A stretch of DNA of 64,000 bases from positions 1 to 64,000 of the forward strand of contig NZ_JAAFYS010000002.1 in assembly GCF_012070395.1 (NCBI RefSeq), in the 5' to 3' direction. Below the pieces are notes generated by a model. It was not told the DNA's origin. It saw only the letters and a program-made list of their open reading frames with translations, and did not search any database. Positions 16,740-24,723 of this stretch are shown one piece after another. The translations under genes were made by a program, and so were the position numbers. How positions within the stretch are numbered: the first letter of the stretch is position 1; each line of letters starts with the position of its first letter. This stretch comes from Pseudoroseicyclus tamaricis. GTDB lineage: Bacteria; Pseudomonadota; Alphaproteobacteria; Rhodobacterales; Rhodobacteraceae.

Positions 16740-17140
16740 CCCCCCGCATCGACCCCAGCACAGACAGCGTGGCCCAGGGTGGCCCGCGCTGGCAACAGGG
16801 CAGCGCGGAGGATGTTCAGAAAGCTGGTGACAAATGGCGAGATGGTGCCTCAGAGGGCAGGGGGGGCGTGCGACGTTCTTTGAGGCGCCCCTCCCGGGCG
16901 CCCTGGCGAGCAGCCCGAGCTTGTCCCCCGCCCGGTACGCGCCAAAGGCGCAGGGCGAGCGCCGGCCCGTCCCGCGGGCTGGCGCTCCGGTGACGGGAGC
17001 GCGGGGATCGGGGCGGGGAGGTGGTTGCACCATAAATCAAGGAGCGGAGACGTGAGAGCGCCACCCCACGTGCCGGCGCTCGCCCTGCGCCTGTGGGCCG
17101 GTGGAAGAAGCTTCATGACGGCAGAAGGTCAGCGAGGGCG
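16740..17140. other. Gene-free stretch with composite dispersed repeat
   Basis: No gene is supported in these 401 bp between the AraC start and the miaA stop. 16922-17094 carries the composite repeat described separately. The remaining parts look like ordinary spacer; the AraC promoter should lie near 16745-16830. Confidence 0.6.
16922..17094 (-). repeat. Inverted copy of the composite repeat at 8063-8229
   Basis: Two modules match the first copy in reverse complement and in the same relative order. 16922-16987 matches 8166-8229 over about 64 bp without a visible mismatch, and 17058-17094 matches 8063-8098 over about 36 bp. The spacers between modules differ (about 70 bp each). Both modules share the core GGCGCAGGGCGAGCGCCGG, which can fold on itself. 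Conserved modules with free spacers suggest a REP/BIME-like mobile unit rather than gene duplication. Peptide readings of the modules inflate neighbouring open frames and should not be taken as coding. Confidence 0.8.
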
Positions 17141-18046
17141 CTACCCTTCCGCCCCCTCGACCGGCAGCCACCGCCAGCCCCCCATGCGTGCCCGGAACCA
17201 GCTCCTCTGCCGTTTCGCGTATTGCCGGGAGAGCGTCAGCACCGCCTCGCGCAGCTCCTCCAGCGTCAGCCGGCCCTCCAGATGGGCGATAAGCTCCACT
17301 GCGCCGATGGCCTTGCTCGCCGGGTGGGCGGGGGAGAAGCCGGGGCGCATCGCCTCGCCTTCCTCCAGCAGCCCCTCCGCCAGCATCGCCTCGAAGCGGC
17401 GGGCGAGGCGCGGGGCCAGCCAATCGGGCGGGGATTCCATCACGTAGGCTGCCGCCTCCTCCAGTGGCAGGAGCGGCGGCGGCGTGCGGGCCTGCCAGGC
17501 GGAGATGCCCTCGCCGGTGCTGCGCAGCACCTCCCACGCCCGCTGCACCCTTGCCCGGTTTGCGAGGTCGAGCCCGGCGCGGCTCGCCTCGTCCAGCCCT
17601 TCGACAAGGGCAGGGAGGGTCATCCCGTCCGCCTCTGCCCGCACCTCGGCCGGCGTCGGCGGGATCTCCGCCAGACCCTCCGTCAGTGCGGTGAAGTAGA
17701 GGCCGGTCCCGCCCACCACGATCAGCCGCTCTCCGCTCCCCAGCAGGGGGCCCATGTCCCTCAGCCAGTGGCCCACGGAATAGGCCTCCTCCGGCGGCAC
17801 GTGGCCGTAGAGCCGGTGTTCCGCCCGGGTCAGATCCTCTGCGCCGGGGCGGGCCGTCAGGATGCGCCAGCCGCTGAAGACCTGCAGCGCATCGGCATTC
17901 ACCACCGTGCCGCCCAACTCCTCCGCAAGGGTCAGGGCGAGCGCGGATTTTCCGCTTCCCGTCGGCCCGGCGATCAAAATATGGCGCCCGGCCGGTGGCG
18001 GCTCCGCCAATATCTCTCCCGCCCGTGCCATCGCCCCTCCTGCCAT
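17141..18046 (-). CDS. miaA: tRNA dimethylallyltransferase
   Basis: MiaA transfers dimethylallyl from DMAPP to N6 of A37 in tRNAs reading codons that start with U, which supports reading-frame accuracy. The 301-residue protein has the P-loop GPTGSGKS at 27-34, the substrate aspartate segment [32 protein letters not shown], and the basic C-terminal [12 protein letters not shown] that contacts tRNA. Length matches the family. The start may be the ATG at 18046 or the ATG five codons later. The gene is divergent from pyrH with about 60 bp between them. Confidence 0.93.
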   Translation of the reverse strand: MAGGAMARAGEILAEPPPAGRHILIAGPTGSGKSALALTLAEELGGTVVNADALQVFSGWRILTARPGAEDLTRAEHRLYGHVPPEEAYSVGHWLRDMGPLLGSGERLIVVGGTGLYFTALTEGLAEIPPTPAEVRAEADGMTLPALVEGLDEASRAGLDLANRARVQRAWEVLRSTGEGISAWQARTPPPLLPLEEAAAYVMESPPDWLAPRLARRFEAMLAEGLLEEGEAMRPGFSPAHPASKAIGAVELIAHLEGRLTLEELREAVLTLSRQYAKRQRSWFRARMGGWRWLPVEGAEG

Positions 18047-18107
18047 TGAACCTTCCCCCTATTTCCGTATGTTCGCGGCGTTTGGCAAATCCGCATGGGG
18101 GACGGCG

Positions 18108-18830
18108 ATGACCGAGGCGAGAACCACCTACAAGCGGGTCCTGCTCAAGATATCCGGCGAGGCGCTGATGGGCGACCAGGCCTACGGCCTGCATCCGCCG
18201 ACCGTGCAGCGAATCGCCCGCGAGGTGCAGTCCGTCCACGAGCTGGGCGTGGAGATCTGCATGGTCATCGGCGGCGGCAACATCTTCCGCGGCCTCTCCG
18301 GCTCCGCCCAGGGGATGGAGCGGTCGACGGCCGACTACATGGGGATGCTTGCGACGGTGATGAACGCGCTGGCCATGCAGAGCGCGCTGGAAGGCCTCGG
18401 CATCCACACGCGGGTGCAGAGCGCCATCCCGATGGACACGGTGAGCGAGCCCTACATCCGCCGCCGCGCCGTCCGCCACCTCGAGAAGAAGCGCGTGGTG
18501 ATCTTCGCCGCCGGCACGGGGAACCCCTACTTCACCACCGACACCGCCGCGACGCTGCGCGCCAGCGAGATGCATTGCGAGGCGATCTTCAAGGGCACCA
18601 AGGTCGACGGCGTCTACGACAAGGACCCGAAGAAGTTTCCCGACGCCAAGCGCTACGACAAGATCACCTATGACGACGTGCTGCAGCAGCACCTCGCCGT
18701 GATGGATGCCTCCGCCATCGCGCTGGCACGGGACAATTCGCTGCCCATCGTCGTCTTCTCGCTCGACGAGCCCGGCGGCTTCCGCGGCATCCTCGCGGGG
18801 CAGGGGACCTACACGATCGTCCGGGGCTGA
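18108..18830 (+). CDS. pyrH: UMP kinase
   Basis: PyrH phosphorylates UMP to UDP with ATP and is essential for RNA, DNA and sugar-nucleotide supply. The 240-residue protein shows [14 protein letters not shown] at the N-terminus, GGGNIFRG for UMP binding, [16 protein letters not shown], and [16 protein letters not shown] with [15 protein letters not shown] in the amino-acid-kinase fold. It usually functions as a hexamer allosterically controlled by GTP and UTP. The ATG at 18108 fits the family N-terminus; the upstream in-frame codons overlap the miaA promoter side and are not needed. frr follows after an oppositely oriented gene, a split of the common pyrH-frr pair. Confidence 0.96.
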   Translation: MTEARTTYKRVLLKISGEALMGDQAYGLHPPTVQRIAREVQSVHELGVEICMVIGGGNIFRGLSGSAQGMERSTADYMGMLATVMNALAMQSALEGLGIHTRVQSAIPMDTVSEPYIRRRAVRHLEKKRVVIFAAGTGNPYFTTDTAATLRASEMHCEAIFKGTKVDGVYDKDPKKFPDAKRYDKITYDDVLQQHLAVMDASAIALARDNSLPIVVFSLDEPGGFRGILAGQGTYTIVRG

Positions 18831-18872
18831 GCGCCTCCTGGGCCGACGGGCGTGGCGCCGGGCGGCGCCGCC

Positions 18873-19511
18873 TCAGTCCGTCCGCAGCTCCTCGATGACC
18901 CGGTTGCGGATCTCCTTGCGCTCGCGCCGGCTCGAGATCTGCGTCGTCTGCGGGTAGACGGGGATGACGTTCCACGGCTCCTCGCTGCGGTCGATGCGGA
19001 AGTCGCGCTTCGCCGCGATCTCCAGATCGTCGCCGCCGAAGGCGCTGACCACCATGATCTCGAACCCCTCGATCTGCTCCGACAGCTCGTCGAGCGCACA
19101 GGCGCCGTCATCCGACTGCTCGACCGTGATGTCGAGGAGCCGCCTGTAGGGGCCGAGGCTCATGAACTCGGCGCGCCCCAGCGGGCCATGGCTCGTCACG
19201 CCCGGCGCGTCCGTCCCGTCGGCGGCCCGCGCCAGCATCTCGCGGTCGGTGATCGTGGCCGAGCACGTGGAGCCGTCCTTGCCGCGGATCGTGCAATAGA
19301 TGCTCTGCAGGTAGATCGGCTCCTGGCTCATGTTGGAGACGAGGCAGAGCGCGTCGATGCTTGAGCCGCCGCCCCGCGAGATGATGATGCGGGGCCGCCG
19401 GCCGCGCAGGTAGTTCATCAGGAAGATCTGCAGGTAGGCCACCCAGATCAGGAACATGCCCACGTTTACTGCGAGGTTGAGCAGGGAGCTGTGGTCGGTG
19501 ATCCAGGTCAT
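18873..19511 (-). CDS. Membrane-anchored protein of unknown function
   Basis: The 212-residue protein has one membrane helix near the N-terminus (about 9-32, [26 protein letters not shown]). A soluble part with three cysteines ([18 protein letters not shown]) follows and looks beta-rich. I do not recognise a named domain; similar proteins appear to be conserved in Rhodobacterales. I chose the ATG at 19511 because AAGGAG lies just upstream; the open frame extends 33 codons further without family-like sequence. It is inserted in opposite orientation between pyrH and frr. Confidence 0.65.
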   Translation of the reverse strand: MTWITDHSSLLNLAVNVGMFLIWVAYLQIFLMNYLRGRRPRIIISRGGGSSIDALCLVSNMSQEPIYLQSIYCTIRGKDGSTCSATITDREMLARAADGTDAPGVTSHGPLGRAEFMSLGPYRRLLDITVEQSDDGACALDELSEQIEGFEIMVVSAFGGDDLEIAAKRDFRIDRSEEPWNVIPVYPQTTQISSRRERKEIRNRVIEELRTD

Positions 19512-19700
19512 GGGCGGGGCTCCTTGCTGTCCGACATCGGTGCGACCTTGGGGCAACCACGCCGCGGCCGGATCGTTCCTCCCTGCGCGGCAGGGAAGCG
19601 CCACCTGCACGATTCCTGCGCGCGCGGCGCTGGCCAGACGGGGCCCGCCCGGCTATACGAGGCGCCGGGACAGGGCAGTGAGACAAAGAAGGGCCCGAAG

Positions 19701-20261
19701 ATGGCTGACGAATTCGAACTCGATACCGATGACCTTCAGCGCCGCATGGACGGCGCCATCCAGTCGCTGCGCACGGAGTTCGCCTCGCTGCGCACCGGCC
19801 GGGCCTCCGGCTCGATGCTGGAGCCGGTGATGGTGGATGCCTACGGCCAGCCGACGCCGATCAACCAGGTCGGCACGATCAACGTGCCCGAGCCGCGGAT
19901 GGTCACCGTCAACGTCTGGGACAAGGGCCTCGTGCAGAAGGTCGAGAAGGCGATCCGCGAAAGCGGCCTCGGCATCAACCCGCAACTGAACGGCACGATC
20001 ATCATGCTGCCGATCCCCGAGCTCAACGAGGAGCGCCGCCGCGAGCTCACCAAGGTCGCCGGCGATTACGCCGAGCGCGCCCGCGTCGCCATCCGCAACC
20101 TGCGCCGCGACGGGATGGACCAGATCAAGAAAGCCAAGGACGGCATGGCCGAGGATGACCAGAAAATCTGGGAATCCGAGGTGCAGGAGCTAACTGACAA
20201 GTACATCGCCCAGGTCGACAAGGCTTTGGAGACAAAGCAGGCGGAAATCATGCAGGTCTGA
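19701..20261 (+). CDS. frr: Ribosome recycling factor
   Basis: RRF splits the post-termination ribosome together with EF-G. The 186-residue protein has the expected length and two-domain pattern: [21 protein letters not shown] at the start, [25 protein letters not shown] in the domain II/I hinge area, and the long C-terminal helix with [28 protein letters not shown]. The start ATG is at 19701 with AGAAGGG upstream. uppS begins about a dozen bases downstream, so the two are probably co-transcribed. Confidence 0.96.
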   Translation: MADEFELDTDDLQRRMDGAIQSLRTEFASLRTGRASGSMLEPVMVDAYGQPTPINQVGTINVPEPRMVTVNVWDKGLVQKVEKAIRESGLGINPQLNGTIIMLPIPELNEERRRELTKVAGDYAERARVAIRNLRRDGMDQIKKAKDGMAEDDQKIWESEVQELTDKYIAQVDKALETKQAEIMQV

Positions 20262-20273
20262 ACCCTGCCGAGC

Positions 20274-21020
20274 ATGGAGGCTATCTTGGCCCGCGACGAC
20301 AAGAGCGAAGAGGCACGCCCCGGCCCCCGGCATGTGGCGATCATCATGGACGGCAACGGGCGCTGGGCGCAGCAGCGCGGGCGCCCGAGGCTCTATGGCC
20401 ACCACGCCGGCGCCAAGCGGGTCCGCGACATCGTCGAGGCCTGTCCCGATCTGGGGGTGGAATACCTCACCATCTTCGCCTTCTCGACCGAGAACTGGAA
20501 ACGCACCCAGACGGAAGTCGCCGGCCTCATGGGCCTCTTCCGCCGCTACATCGAGCGCGAAGCGCGCGCCCTCGTGCGCGATGGCGTCTGCGTTCGCTTC
20601 ATCGGTGACCGGGTGAAGCTGGAGCCCAAGCTTGTCGACATGATGGACAATCTTGAGATGCTCACCGCCGGCAATACCAAGATGAACCTGACGGTCGCCA
20701 TCAATTACGGCGGCCGCGACGAAGTCACCCGCGCCGCCCGCCGCCTCGCCTACGAGGTGCAGCAGGGCCGCATCACGCACGAGGAGGTGGATGCCGAGAC
20801 GCTCGCCCGCTTCCTCGACACCCGCGTCCTGCCCGACCCGGATCTTGTGATCCGCACCTCCGGCGAGGCGCGCATCTCCAACTTCCTGCTCTGGCAGTCG
20901 GCCTATGCGGAGTACGAGTTCATCGACACGCTCTGGCCCGATTTCACGCCGACCGAATTCGCCTCCGTCCTGAAAAGCTACACCCTGCGCGACCGCCGCT
21001 TCGGGGCGGTCCGGGCCTGA
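20274..21020 (+). CDS. uppS: Isoprenyl transferase (undecaprenyl diphosphate synthase)
   Basis: The enzyme adds eight isoprene units from IPP to farnesyl-PP to make the C55 lipid carrier for peptidoglycan and other envelope sugars. The motifs are complete: [10 protein letters not shown] with the catalytic aspartate, [24 protein letters not shown], and [23 protein letters not shown]. The ATG at 20274 gives 248 residues but has a weak ribosome site. A TTG at 20286 is preceded by GGAGG at 20277-20281 with five-base spacing and gives a protein starting four codons later. That TTG may be the true start. Confidence 0.94.
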   Translation: MEAILARDDKSEEARPGPRHVAIIMDGNGRWAQQRGRPRLYGHHAGAKRVRDIVEACPDLGVEYLTIFAFSTENWKRTQTEVAGLMGLFRRYIEREARALVRDGVCVRFIGDRVKLEPKLVDMMDNLEMLTAGNTKMNLTVAINYGGRDEVTRAARRLAYEVQQGRITHEEVDAETLARFLDTRVLPDPDLVIRTSGEARISNFLLWQSAYAEYEFIDTLWPDFTPTEFASVLKSYTLRDRRFGAVRA

Positions 21021-21022
21021 GG

Positions 21023-21799
21023 GTGGCTGGCAGGACAAGCCGTCTGGAGGGTCGCTGGGGCGACCTGAAGGTTCGCGTGACCTCCGCCGTCGTGCTCGCC
21101 GTCGCCGCGATCGCGGCGCTGGTGGCGGGCGTGGAATGGTGGACGGCCTTCTCCGCCATTGCAGCCGGCCTCATGGTCTGGGAGCTCTGCGTGATGAGCG
21201 CGCCCAACCGGGTGCGCCCCCGGCAGGTTCTGCCCGTGGCGGCGGCCGCGGCGCTGGCGCTGCCCTGGCCCGTCTTCCTCGTCATCGGTGCCGGCGTCGG
21301 CTTCAATGCCGAGCGGCACAAGGTGGCCATGGGCGTCTATGCCGCCGCCATCCTCGTCGGCGCTGCGGCGCTGGTGGAGCTGAGGTTCGAGGGCGTCGGC
21401 TGGCTCCTCTGGATCATCCTCGTCGTCATCGCCACCGACGTCGCCGGCTACTTCGCCGGCCGCTTCTTCGGCGGGCCGAAGTTCTGGCCCTCCATCTCGC
21501 CGTCGAAGACATGGTCGGGCACCGTCGCCGGCTGGGTCGCGGCGGCGGTCGTCGGAGTGATCTTCGCGCTGATCCTCGAAGTGGGCATGGGGCTGATCCT
21601 CGTCTCCATCCTCGCCAGCCTCGCCGGGCAGATGGGGGACATCGCCGAAAGCTGGCTGAAGCGGCGCTTCGGTCTGAAGGATTCCTCCAACCTGATCCCC
21701 GGCCATGGCGGCGTGCTCGACAGGTTCGACGCGCTGACCTTCGCGGCGCTGACCGTCGCCATCCTCTCCTGGGCGGGCTGGATGCCGGGGCCCTTCTGA
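21023..21799 (+). CDS. cdsA: Phosphatidate cytidylyltransferase
   Basis: CdsA makes CDP-diacylglycerol from phosphatidic acid and CTP at the inner membrane, the branch point for all phospholipids. The 258-residue protein has about seven membrane helices and the C-terminal CDS signature: [19 protein letters not shown] with its conserved aspartates, preceded by SPSKTWSG. The start is a GTG at 21023 just after the uppS stop. The stop TGA overlaps the dxr ATG (TGATG), which implies coupled translation. Confidence 0.94.
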   Translation: MAGRTSRLEGRWGDLKVRVTSAVVLAVAAIAALVAGVEWWTAFSAIAAGLMVWELCVMSAPNRVRPRQVLPVAAAAALALPWPVFLVIGAGVGFNAERHKVAMGVYAAAILVGAAALVELRFEGVGWLLWIILVVIATDVAGYFAGRFFGGPKFWPSISPSKTWSGTVAGWVAAAVVGVIFALILEVGMGLILVSILASLAGQMGDIAESWLKRRFGLKDSSNLIPGHGGVLDRFDALTFAALTVAILSWAGWMPGPF

Positions 21800-22983
21800 T
21801 GCGATCGGTGACGATCCTCGGGGCCACCGGGTCCATCGGCCAGTCCACCATAGACCTCATCGCCCGCGACCCCGATGCCTACCGGGTCGAGGCGCTGACC
21901 GGCGGGCGCAACCTCGCGCAGCTCGCCGCCGATGCCCGCCGCCTCAACGCCCGCCTCGCCGTCACCGCGCATGAGGACTGCCGCGCCGAGCTGGCCGAGC
22001 GCCTCTCCGGCACCGGCATCGAGGTGGCGGCCGGCGCAGAGGCGATCTGCGAGGCCGCGTCCCGGCCCGTGGACTGGGTGATGAGCGCCATCGTCGGCTT
22101 CGCCGGCCTCGCCCCGGGGCTGGAGGTGCTGCGCCGGGGCGGCACGCTGGCGCTGGCCAACAAGGAAACGCTCGTCGCCGCCGGCCCACTCGTGATGGAG
22201 ACGGCGCGCCGCCATGGTGGCACCGTCCTGCCGGTGGACAGCGAGCATTCGGCCATCTTCCAGGCGCTGCGCGGCGAAGAGATGTCCAGCGTCGAGCGGG
22301 TCATCATCACCGCCTCGGGCGGCGCCTTCCGCGACTGGCCGCTGGAGCGGCTTGCCTCCGCCACGCCGGAGGAGGCGGCGACCCATCCCAACTGGGCGAT
22401 GGGCCAGCGGATCACCATCGACAGCGCCTCGATGTTCAACAAGGCGCTGGAGATGATCGAGGCGAAGGAATTCTTCGCCCTCGCGCCATCGCAGATCGAG
22501 GTGCTGATCCACCGAGAGAGCCTCGTCCACGCCCTCGTCGGACACAACGACGGCGGCCTCATCGCCCATATTGGCCCGCCCGACATGCGTCATGCCATCG
22601 GCCACGCCCTCTCCTGGCCCGCCAGGGCACCGCTGCCGGTGGAGCGGCTGGACCTTGCCGCCATCGGCCAGCTCTCCTTCGCCGCGCCCGAGGCGGCGCG
22701 CTACCCCGCGCTCGATCTCGCCTACCGGGTGATGGAAGCAGGGGGCGGCGCCGGCGCGATCTTCAATGCCGCGAAGGAGGCGGCGCTGGATTCCTTCCTC
22801 TCCCGACAGATCCGCTTCACGGACATGTCAGGGGTCGTGGGCGCCGTGCTGGACAGATTTCTGTCGACCGAGCGGCGACAAACCGCCATGGCGGACCTAG
22901 ATACGATCATCGATCATGACAGGCGTGCCCGCCTGTGGACGAAGGAGGCGGCCGACCAGCTGGCCGCCCGGACCGGAGGATAA
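21799..22983 (+). CDS. dxr: 1-deoxy-D-xylulose-5-phosphate reductoisomerase
   Basis: DXR converts DXP to 2-C-methyl-D-erythritol-4-phosphate with NADPH, the committed step of the MEP isoprenoid pathway that feeds uppS and ubiquinone. The 394-residue protein has the NADPH-binding GATGSIGQST at 8-17, LANKETLVAAG, the metal and substrate part PVDSEHSAIFQ, the flexible-loop region ASGGAFRDWP, and HPNWAMGQRITIDSASMFNK. Length and order match the family fully. The gene overlaps cdsA by one base and is followed after one base by the TTG start of rseP. Confidence 0.96.
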   Translation: MRSVTILGATGSIGQSTIDLIARDPDAYRVEALTGGRNLAQLAADARRLNARLAVTAHEDCRAELAERLSGTGIEVAAGAEAICEAASRPVDWVMSAIVGFAGLAPGLEVLRRGGTLALANKETLVAAGPLVMETARRHGGTVLPVDSEHSAIFQALRGEEMSSVERVIITASGGAFRDWPLERLASATPEEAATHPNWAMGQRITIDSASMFNKALEMIEAKEFFALAPSQIEVLIHRESLVHALVGHNDGGLIAHIGPPDMRHAIGHALSWPARAPLPVERLDLAAIGQLSFAAPEAARYPALDLAYRVMEAGGGAGAIFNAAKEAALDSFLSRQIRFTDMSGVVGAVLDRFLSTERRQTAMADLDTIIDHDRRARLWTKEAADQLAARTGG

Positions 22984-22984
22984 G

Positions 22985-24310
22985 TTGGACCTCACGCAAC
23001 TGCTGCCGCAGACCGGCTCCGTCATCTTCACGCTGTTCTTCTTCCTCGTTGCCATCGTCGTCATCGTCACGATCCACGAGCTTGGCCATTACCTCGTCGG
23101 CCGCTGGTGCGGGATCAAGGCGGATGTCTTCTCCGTCGGCTTCGGGCCGAAGCTCTTCAGCCGGCGGGACAAGCGGGGCACCGTCTGGCAGCTCGCCGCC
23201 GTGCCGCTGGGCGGCTACGTCAAGTTCGCGGGCGATGCCGACGCCACCTCCATGGGCCATGCCGACGGGGCGCAGCGCGGGCGCCACACGATGCTGGGCG
23301 CCCCCCTCTGGGCGCGGGCGCTGACCATTGCCGGCGGGCCGTTCTTCAACTTCTTCCTCGCCATCGCCATCTTCGCCGCGATCTTCCACAGCGAGGGGCT
23401 GCCCGTCAGCCCGCTGACGGTGGACAGGGTGGCCCCGCTGCCGGAGAGCTTCCAGTCCGAGCTGGAGCCGGGGGACGAGGTGCTCGCCATCGGCGGCGTG
23501 CCCGTGCCGCAGACGCCGGCCGACTACTTCCAGGACCTGCCCGATGGCGACACGCTGGAGTATCGCGTCCTGAGGGGCGGCCAGCAGATGACTGTCACCG
23601 GCCCCTCCCTGTCGCCGCCCATCGTCGGCGCCGTGAACCCCAACTCCGCCGCCTTCGCCGCCGGGCTGGAGGAGGGCGACGTCATCGTCGGCGTCAACGG
23701 GGTGGAGGTGCGCCGCTTCGCCGATCTGGTTGAGACGGTCGGCGCGGGCGAGGGCGCGCCCGTGCAGCTGGAGGTCTGGCGCGAGGGGGAGGGGGTGCAG
23801 AGCCTCGAACTCACCCCGCGCCGCACCGACGTGCCGAGCGCCGGCGGCGGCTTCGAGACGCGCTGGCTGATCGGCATCATCGCCGGCGAGTACTTCCAGC
23901 CGATGACGGAGAGCCCCGGCCCCTTCCAGGCGCTCGGTCAGGCCGTCTCGCAGCTGATCTTCGTGCTGCAGACCTCGCTCTCGGGGCTCTGGAACGTCGT
24001 GACCGGCGCCATCTCCTCCTGCAACCTCTCCGGTCCGGTGACCATCGCCGAGACCTCGGGTCAGGTGGCCAGTCAGGGGGCGATGAACTTCATCTGGTTC
24101 CTCGCCATCATCTCCGCCGGGATCGGGATGCTGAACCTGCTGCCCGTGCCGGTGCTCGACGGGGGCCATCTCGTCTTCATCGGCTACGAGGCGCTGGCGG
24201 GGCGGCAACCCTCCGAAGGGGCGCTGCGCGTCTTCACCGCCATCGGGCTGACGCTGGTGATGGGGCTGATGATCTTCGCGCTCGCCAACGACATCTTCCT
24301 GTGCCCCTGA
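22985..24310 (+). CDS. rseP: RseP site-2 protease (TTG start)
   Basis: RseP is an inner-membrane zinc protease that cuts within membrane helices, classically anti-sigma factors after a first cut and leftover signal peptides. The 441-residue protein has HELGH in TIHELGHYLVGRW near residue 25, a PDZ-type central region (VGAVNPNSAAFAAGLEEGDVIVGVNG), and the third-ligand motif NLLPVPVLDGGHL near the C-terminus, with four membrane helices. I place the start at the TTG at 22985: GGAGG lies five bases upstream, and the protein then begins in family register. The upstream open frame overlaps dxr. Confidence 0.94.
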   Translation: MDLTQLLPQTGSVIFTLFFFLVAIVVIVTIHELGHYLVGRWCGIKADVFSVGFGPKLFSRRDKRGTVWQLAAVPLGGYVKFAGDADATSMGHADGAQRGRHTMLGAPLWARALTIAGGPFFNFFLAIAIFAAIFHSEGLPVSPLTVDRVAPLPESFQSELEPGDEVLAIGGVPVPQTPADYFQDLPDGDTLEYRVLRGGQQMTVTGPSLSPPIVGAVNPNSAAFAAGLEEGDVIVGVNGVEVRRFADLVETVGAGEGAPVQLEVWREGEGVQSLELTPRRTDVPSAGGGFETRWLIGIIAGEYFQPMTESPGPFQALGQAVSQLIFVLQTSLSGLWNVVTGAISSCNLSGPVTIAETSGQVASQGAMNFIWFLAIISAGIGMLNLLPVPVLDGGHLVFIGYEALAGRQPSEGALRVFTAIGLTLVMGLMIFALANDIFLCP

Positions 24311-24418
24311 CGCACCGCCGGGGCGGTCACGGCCCGGCAGCGACGCGGAAAATCCTTAAAGCGGTCACATTCCGCCCCTAGCGTCGATGGTGGACAATTG
24401 CGTGCCACGGAGAGCCCG

Positions 24419-24580
24419 ATGCAATCGCTAGTTGCAGGAACCAAAGGCCTGACCCTGCTGGTCGAGGCCAACCGGGACCGGCTTTTCTACGCCCTCGCGA
24501 TCATCGCGCTGCTCAGCGCCTCCGCCTGGATTTCCTCCTTGACGATGGTCCTGCGCACCACGGTCGGCCAGCCCGTCTGA
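24419..24580 (+). CDS. 53-residue membrane protein between rseP and bamA
   Basis: The product begins MQSLVAGTKG, carries a charged stretch (EANRDR), one hydrophobic helix at about 26-46 (LFYALAIIALLSASAWISSL) and a short tail ending TVGQPV. The ATG at 24419 is preceded by GGAG at proper spacing. I know of no assigned family. It sits in the 413-bp gap between two essential envelope genes and could be a small single-pass partner of RseP or of the BAM machinery, but this is only suggested by position. Confidence 0.5.
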   Translation: MQSLVAGTKGLTLLVEANRDRLFYALAIIALLSASAWISSLTMVLRTTVGQPV

Positions 24581-24662
24581 GCCGTTTGCGCGCCCGTCGG
24601 GCAGCATCGGGGCGGCATAAGCGAGACTTCTCCGGCCCCCGCTCGCGAGGGCCCCTCGTTCT

Positions 24663-24691
24663 TTGACAAGAGGGGGTATCCGGGCTACTCC
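24663..24691 (+). promoter_or_regulatory. Candidate promoter for bamA
   Basis: A perfect -35 box TTGACA (24663-24668) is followed after 17 bp by TACTCC (24686-24691), a weak -10. The bamA start codon is 33 bp further on. The consensus -35 makes a separate promoter within the envelope cluster plausible. Confidence 0.4.
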
Positions 24692-24723
24692 GAACGAAAC
24701 GCGCTTATTCAACGGGCTTAATA

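Noticed and set aside
16740-17033. N-terminal extension of the AraC-type protein
   Set aside because: The open frame continues through a dispersed repeat; the AraC homology begins at the double ATG at 16739.
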